Shown: positions 61,103 through 64,000 of the stretch, one piece after another
Position numbering within the stretch: position 1 is the first letter of the stretch
Layout of the letters: every line of letters starts with the position of its first letter
Source: Psychrobacter immobilis
GTDB lineage: Bacteria; Pseudomonadota; Gammaproteobacteria; Pseudomonadales; Moraxellaceae
Assembly (NCBI RefSeq): GCF_904846235.1
Contig: NZ_CAJGZN010000002.1
Location: 223,761-287,760, forward strand
Reading direction: 5' to 3'
DNA: 64,000 nucleotides
The notes under the pieces: generated by a model
What the model saw: only the letters and a program-made list of their open reading frames with translations
Databases searched by the model: none
What the model was told of the DNA's origin: nothing
Program-made: the position numbers and the translations under genes

Positions 61103-61690
61103 TTTATATACTCATTTACTAATTAAATATGTTTCAGTATTTTGTATGACAGCTATCATTTGCTATGTGTTAAGAACTCTATTGCCAATCGTTAACTACA
61201 GTTCATTAGCGACAGTAATATCAGAATAGTAACGGAGGAATACAGCGTACATCATTTATCGTGCCCAGCGCACCATGATAAATCAAAGCGTCAATGTTTT
61301 TATTGATACAAGCATTGTGCCAACCCTTGATAGCAGATAATCAAATAGACAACCTTACCGACTCAAAACTTTGATTTGTCTGCGCTTTTTCTTTTTTGGA
61401 TTAGACGATAAAAACAATCGTATATTTCCAGCTATTTTCTAAACGTTTTTTGAGCCTTATCTATTTATAAAATCAGCAGATATTTGCACCAAAATAGTAC
61501 ATTTTGTCCATAACAGTGCATTTTTTAGCGTTATTGTTAGCTCAATACCCTCTAAGGACGTTAGATAAGCAAAAATACTAAACGCATAACTATTTGCAGG
61601 CTCAGTCAGTAAGATAGGTGGATTATAGGGCTATTAATCAGGTATTCTATGTTAAAAAGTCAGTTCAAACATGATTTACGCTATTTGTAT

Positions 61691-61735
61691 CGATACAGAC
61701 GCTGTCGATACAGACGCTGTCGATATAGATACTAT
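61691..61735 (+). repeat. Three tandem copies of a 15-bp unit
   Basis: CGATACAGACGCTGT occurs twice exactly (61691-61705 and 61706-61720) and a third time with 4 mismatches (61721-61735). Confidence 0.85.
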
Positions 61736-61883
61736 CAATATCTGTACGACTTGATAATAGATAAGATAGTATTTATCTACTTCTAGACGTATTTTTAGTA
61801 TAAGTTTTAATATAAGCAATGAGTCCTAGACATATCGGAGGGTCACTTTTTCACCTATTTTATGCACAAACCCGTTTTATAGG

Positions 61884-61910
61884 CTTGAATAGTGAGCGCA
61901 GCCCCCTTAT
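61884..61910 (+). promoter_or_regulatory. Sigma-32 (heat-shock) promoter-like site before clpP
   Basis: CTTGAAT (6 of 7 of CTTGAAA), 12 bases, then CCCCTTAT (7 of 8 of CCCCATNT). Start would be about 61917, about 78 bases before clpP. Confidence 0.65.
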
Positions 61911-61994
61911 AAACAACCCATTAGTCAAAAACTACTAGACAATAAAATCATTCAATCCATTTTTATTTTATACATTTATCGATAGGACTTTTCT

Positions 61995-62669
61995 ATGACA
62001 GATTATGATCGCATCACTGCCAACCCGCATTTTGATATGCTGATGAGTGCGCACAAAGAAGTACAGACCACACAAGCGGCTTTAGTACCTATGGTGGTTG
62101 AACAGTCCTCACGCGGTGAACGCTCGTTTGATATTTTTTCACGCCTATTACGTGAGCGCGTTATCTTTTTGACCGGTCAGGTCGAAGACAACATGGCTAA
62201 CCTTATCGTTGCCCAGTTACTATTCTTAGAAGCTGAAAACCCTGACAAAGATATCCATTTGTATATCAACTCACCAGGCGGCTCAGTAAGCGCTGGCTTG
62301 GCTATTTTTGATACCATGAACTTCATCAAACCTGAAGTATCTACTATCTGTATGGGCGGTGCTTACAGCATGGGTTCATTCCTATTGGCTGCTGGTCAAA
62401 AAGGCAAGCGCTATTCACTTGCTAATGCTCGCGTTATGATTCACCAGCCTTCAGGCGGCGCGCAGGGTCAAGCAACAGATATCGAAATCAATGCTCGTGA
62501 AATCCTTAAAACTCGTGCACGTCTAAATAGTATCTTAGCTGAGCGCACTGGTCAGCCAGTAGAGAAAATCGAAAAAGACGTTGAGCGTGATTATTGGTTA
62601 GATGCTCAAGAAGCCAAAGAATATGGCTTGGTTGACGAAGTATTAGAGCGTCGCCCTGAATCTTTGTAA
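61995..62669 (+). CDS. clpP: ATP-dependent Clp protease proteolytic subunit
   Basis: Serine protease that forms the ClpXP/ClpAP barrel. 224 residues, catalytic Ser125 in GGAYSMGSF, His150 in [11 protein letters not shown] and Asp199 in [11 protein letters not shown]. The catalytic-Ser loop GGAYSMGSF replaces the E. coli GQAASMGAF, but the Ser is kept. 187 bases upstream of clpX. A sigma-32-like promoter precedes it. ClpP itself looks intact. Confidence 0.97.
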   Translation: MTDYDRITANPHFDMLMSAHKEVQTTQAALVPMVVEQSSRGERSFDIFSRLLRERVIFLTGQVEDNMANLIVAQLLFLEAENPDKDIHLYINSPGGSVSAGLAIFDTMNFIKPEVSTICMGGAYSMGSFLLAAGQKGKRYSLANARVMIHQPSGGAQGQATDIEINAREILKTRARLNSILAERTGQPVEKIEKDVERDYWLDAQEAKEYGLVDEVLERRPESL

Positions 62670-62856
62670 TCTAAGCATTAACGTGATGCCTCTTCATTGA
62701 GAGTGCAATCATAAGACCCTTTATAGTTTATTTGCCGTACAGTAAACCGTTATCAATGTCATGCCTGATCTATTGAAAGGTATGACCATTGAATTGATAC
62801 GATAATCGACATACTACAAATAAACTAACCAGTTTTAAATTTTAGGAGCGCCTTTT

Positions 62857-63906
62857 ATGGCAGAAGATAATACCCCGCAGTGTTCGTTTTGCGGTAAAGC
62901 CAAAAGCGATGTACAGCAACTGATTGCTGCTGACGATGCCAATATCTGCAATGAATGTATCGAGCTATGTACCGACTTAATCGCAGACAGCGCAGAGCAC
63001 GGTGATGACGATAGTGAAGTAGACACTTCTTGGGTCAATAAAAAACTACCAACGCCAAAAGAGCTGCGTGCCAAGCTTGATGAATATGTCATTGGTCAGG
63101 ACGCCGCCAAAAAAGCATTGGCTGTGGCCGTCTATAACCATTACAAACGTCTAAAAGTTAGCCAGACGCTAGCCAATGATAGTAAAAAAGCCAAGATCGG
63201 CGCTGATGATGCAATGGTAGAATTGGCTAAGAGTAATATCTTGCTAATCGGTCCAACTGGTTCTGGTAAGACGCTACTTGCGCAAACCTTAGCTCGTCTA
63301 TTAGATGTACCTTTTGCGATGGCTGATGCCACGACCTTGACCGAAGCTGGTTATGTTGGTGAAGACGTTGAAAACATCGTACAAAAGCTACTTCAAGCTT
63401 CTGACTATGATGTGGCCAAAGCTGAGCAAGGTATCATCTATATTGATGAAATCGATAAAATCAGTAAGAAAGGTGACAATCCATCTATCACCCGTGATGT
63501 ATCAGGTGAAGGCGTACAGCAAGCATTGCTTAAGCTAATCGAAGGTACTGTGGCTGCTATTCCGCCGCACGGTGGCCGTAAGCACCCGCAGCAAGAGCTG
63601 ATACAGGTTGATACTAGCAATATCCTAATCATCGTTGGTGGTGCATTTGCTGGACTTGATAAAGTCATTCAGCAACGTACCGAAAAAGGCGGTATCGGCT
63701 TTAACGCTGATGTCAGTTCAAAAGATGACAGCCGTCGAAGCTCAGACTTGCTACAAGAAGTCGAGCCAGAAGATTTGATCAAGTTTGGTCTGATTCCTGA
63801 GCTGATCGGTCGTCTGCCAGTACTTGCGGCACTGCAAGAGCTAGATGAAGCAGCCTTGGTACAAATCCTGACCTGTAGTGGCATAATTAAATTGGACAAC
63901 TGCTAA
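62857..63906 (+). CDS. clpX: ClpX, truncated by an insertion sequence
   Basis: AAA+ unfoldase. The visible 339 native residues have the zinc finger (Cys9, Cys12, Cys31, Cys34), Walker A GPTGSGKT (132-139), Walker B IIYIDEID and the RKH loop (GGRKHPQQE). After LVQILT the frame runs into an IS end and adds 10 foreign residues ([10 protein letters not shown]) before a stop. The E. coli protein has 424 residues, so the C-terminal small AAA+ domain with the sensor-2 Arg is lost. The product is probably inactive. The rest of clpX would lie beyond the element. Confidence 0.93.
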   Translation: MAEDNTPQCSFCGKAKSDVQQLIAADDANICNECIELCTDLIADSAEHGDDDSEVDTSWVNKKLPTPKELRAKLDEYVIGQDAAKKALAVAVYNHYKRLKVSQTLANDSKKAKIGADDAMVELAKSNILLIGPTGSGKTLLAQTLARLLDVPFAMADATTLTEAGYVGEDVENIVQKLLQASDYDVAKAEQGIIYIDEIDKISKKGDNPSITRDVSGEGVQQALLKLIEGTVAAIPPHGGRKHPQQELIQVDTSNILIIVGGAFAGLDKVIQQRTEKGGIGFNADVSSKDDSRRSSDLLQEVEPEDLIKFGLIPELIGRLPVLAALQELDEAALVQILTCSGIIKLDNC

Positions 63907-64000
63907 GAGGCTATACTAACCCAAAGAAGGAAAATAGTATGACCAACAAACGCAACCAATATACCCGAGAATTTAAATTAGAAGCGATTAGCTTAGTCAC
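63874..64000 (+). mobile_element. Insertion sequence (IS3-family-like), left end
   Basis: Begins with TGTAGTGGCATAATTAAA, an IS3-type TG end, at codon 340 of clpX. An orfA-type transposase gene follows. The right end and any target duplication are outside the window. Confidence 0.85.
63939..64000 (+). CDS. Transposase OrfA, helix-turn-helix protein (partial)
   Basis: The first 20 codons (MTNKRNQYTREFKLEAISLV) match the HTH OrfA of IS3-family elements, which bind the IS ends and fuse with OrfB by frameshifting. AAGAAGGAAAATAGT gives the ribosome-binding site. Cut by the window edge. Confidence 0.85.
   Translation, partial: MTNKRNQYTREFKLEAISLV

Larger units (their letters stand above)
61103..61994. 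other. Divergent ureD-clpP spacer (repeats and heat-shock promoter)
   Basis: 892 AT-rich bases without a gene. It contains a 15-bp tandem repeat (61691-61735) and a sigma-32-like promoter (61884-61910). No NikR or other urease operator was recognised. Confidence 0.4.

Overview
The window looks like the chromosome of a gammaproteobacterium of the family Moraxellaceae, most likely Psychrobacter. This is inferred from gene content and order (secE/tRNA-Trp/tuf/fusA/rpsG/rpsL; ibaG-murA-hisG-hisD-hisC with a short-form HisG; fadBA), the moderate-to-low GC content, and the many Asp/Asn/Ser/Thr-rich inserts in housekeeping enzymes. No database search was possible.

Layout. 1-7.2 kb: translation block on the minus strand (secE 3'-truncated by the window edge, tRNA-Trp, tuf, fusA, rpsG, rpsL), then an EcsC-family gene. 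7.7-10.7 kb: fabB and pabB on the plus strand. 10.8-16 kb: minus-strand hisC, hisD, hisG, murA and ibaG. 16-21 kb: a secreted esterase-like protein, a DolP-like BON lipoprotein and yraN (minus), divergent from rsmI and a PfkB sugar/nucleoside kinase. 21-23.4 kb: metY and nfuA. 24-28.6 kb: an alpha/beta hydrolase and an NAD salvage operon (NadM-Nudix, NadV and an overlapping SGNH hydrolase). 28.7-36.5 kb: zinc-independent L31, YceI, a small lipoprotein, an uncharacterised FAD oxidoreductase, a LOG-family enzyme, a hydrolase, a DEDD exonuclease and an M23 peptidase. 36.6-41.6 kb: phoB-phoR, dtd, psd, an HD hydrolase and an isochorismatase-like protein. 41.9-48.3 kb: fadBA, ispA and a DUF72 gene. 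48.3-51 kb: a small accessory patch. 51.6-54.1 kb: rdgB and tig. 54.3-61.1 kb: a complete urease operon ureD-ureA-ureBC-ureE-ureF-ureG-ureJ. 62-64 kb: clpP and a clpX gene cut by an insertion sequence that runs off the end.

How the genes work together. The urease operon encodes structural subunits, the nickel/GTP-dependent maturation set (UreD, UreF, UreG, UreE) and a HupE/UreJ membrane protein, so it is self-contained. Its beta and alpha subunits are one polypeptide. NadV makes NMN from nicotinamide, and NadM converts NMN to NAD. hisG, hisD and hisC are three of the histidine steps; the short HisG needs a HisZ encoded elsewhere. fadB and fadA form the beta-oxidation complex.

Most noteworthy: (1) an IS3-type element interrupts clpX after codon 339, removing the C-terminal AAA+ small domain. 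(2) A decayed copy of the sodB 3' end, with its terminator, lies on the other side of an SDR gene from intact sodB, so the SDR sits between two repeats. (3) Next to it is an AT-rich orphan gene whose D...QxK residues suggest a restriction-like nuclease fold. (4) The urease UreB-UreC fusion. (5) A good sigma-32-like promoter before clpP. No CRISPR array, prophage or recognisable multi-gene defence island is present.
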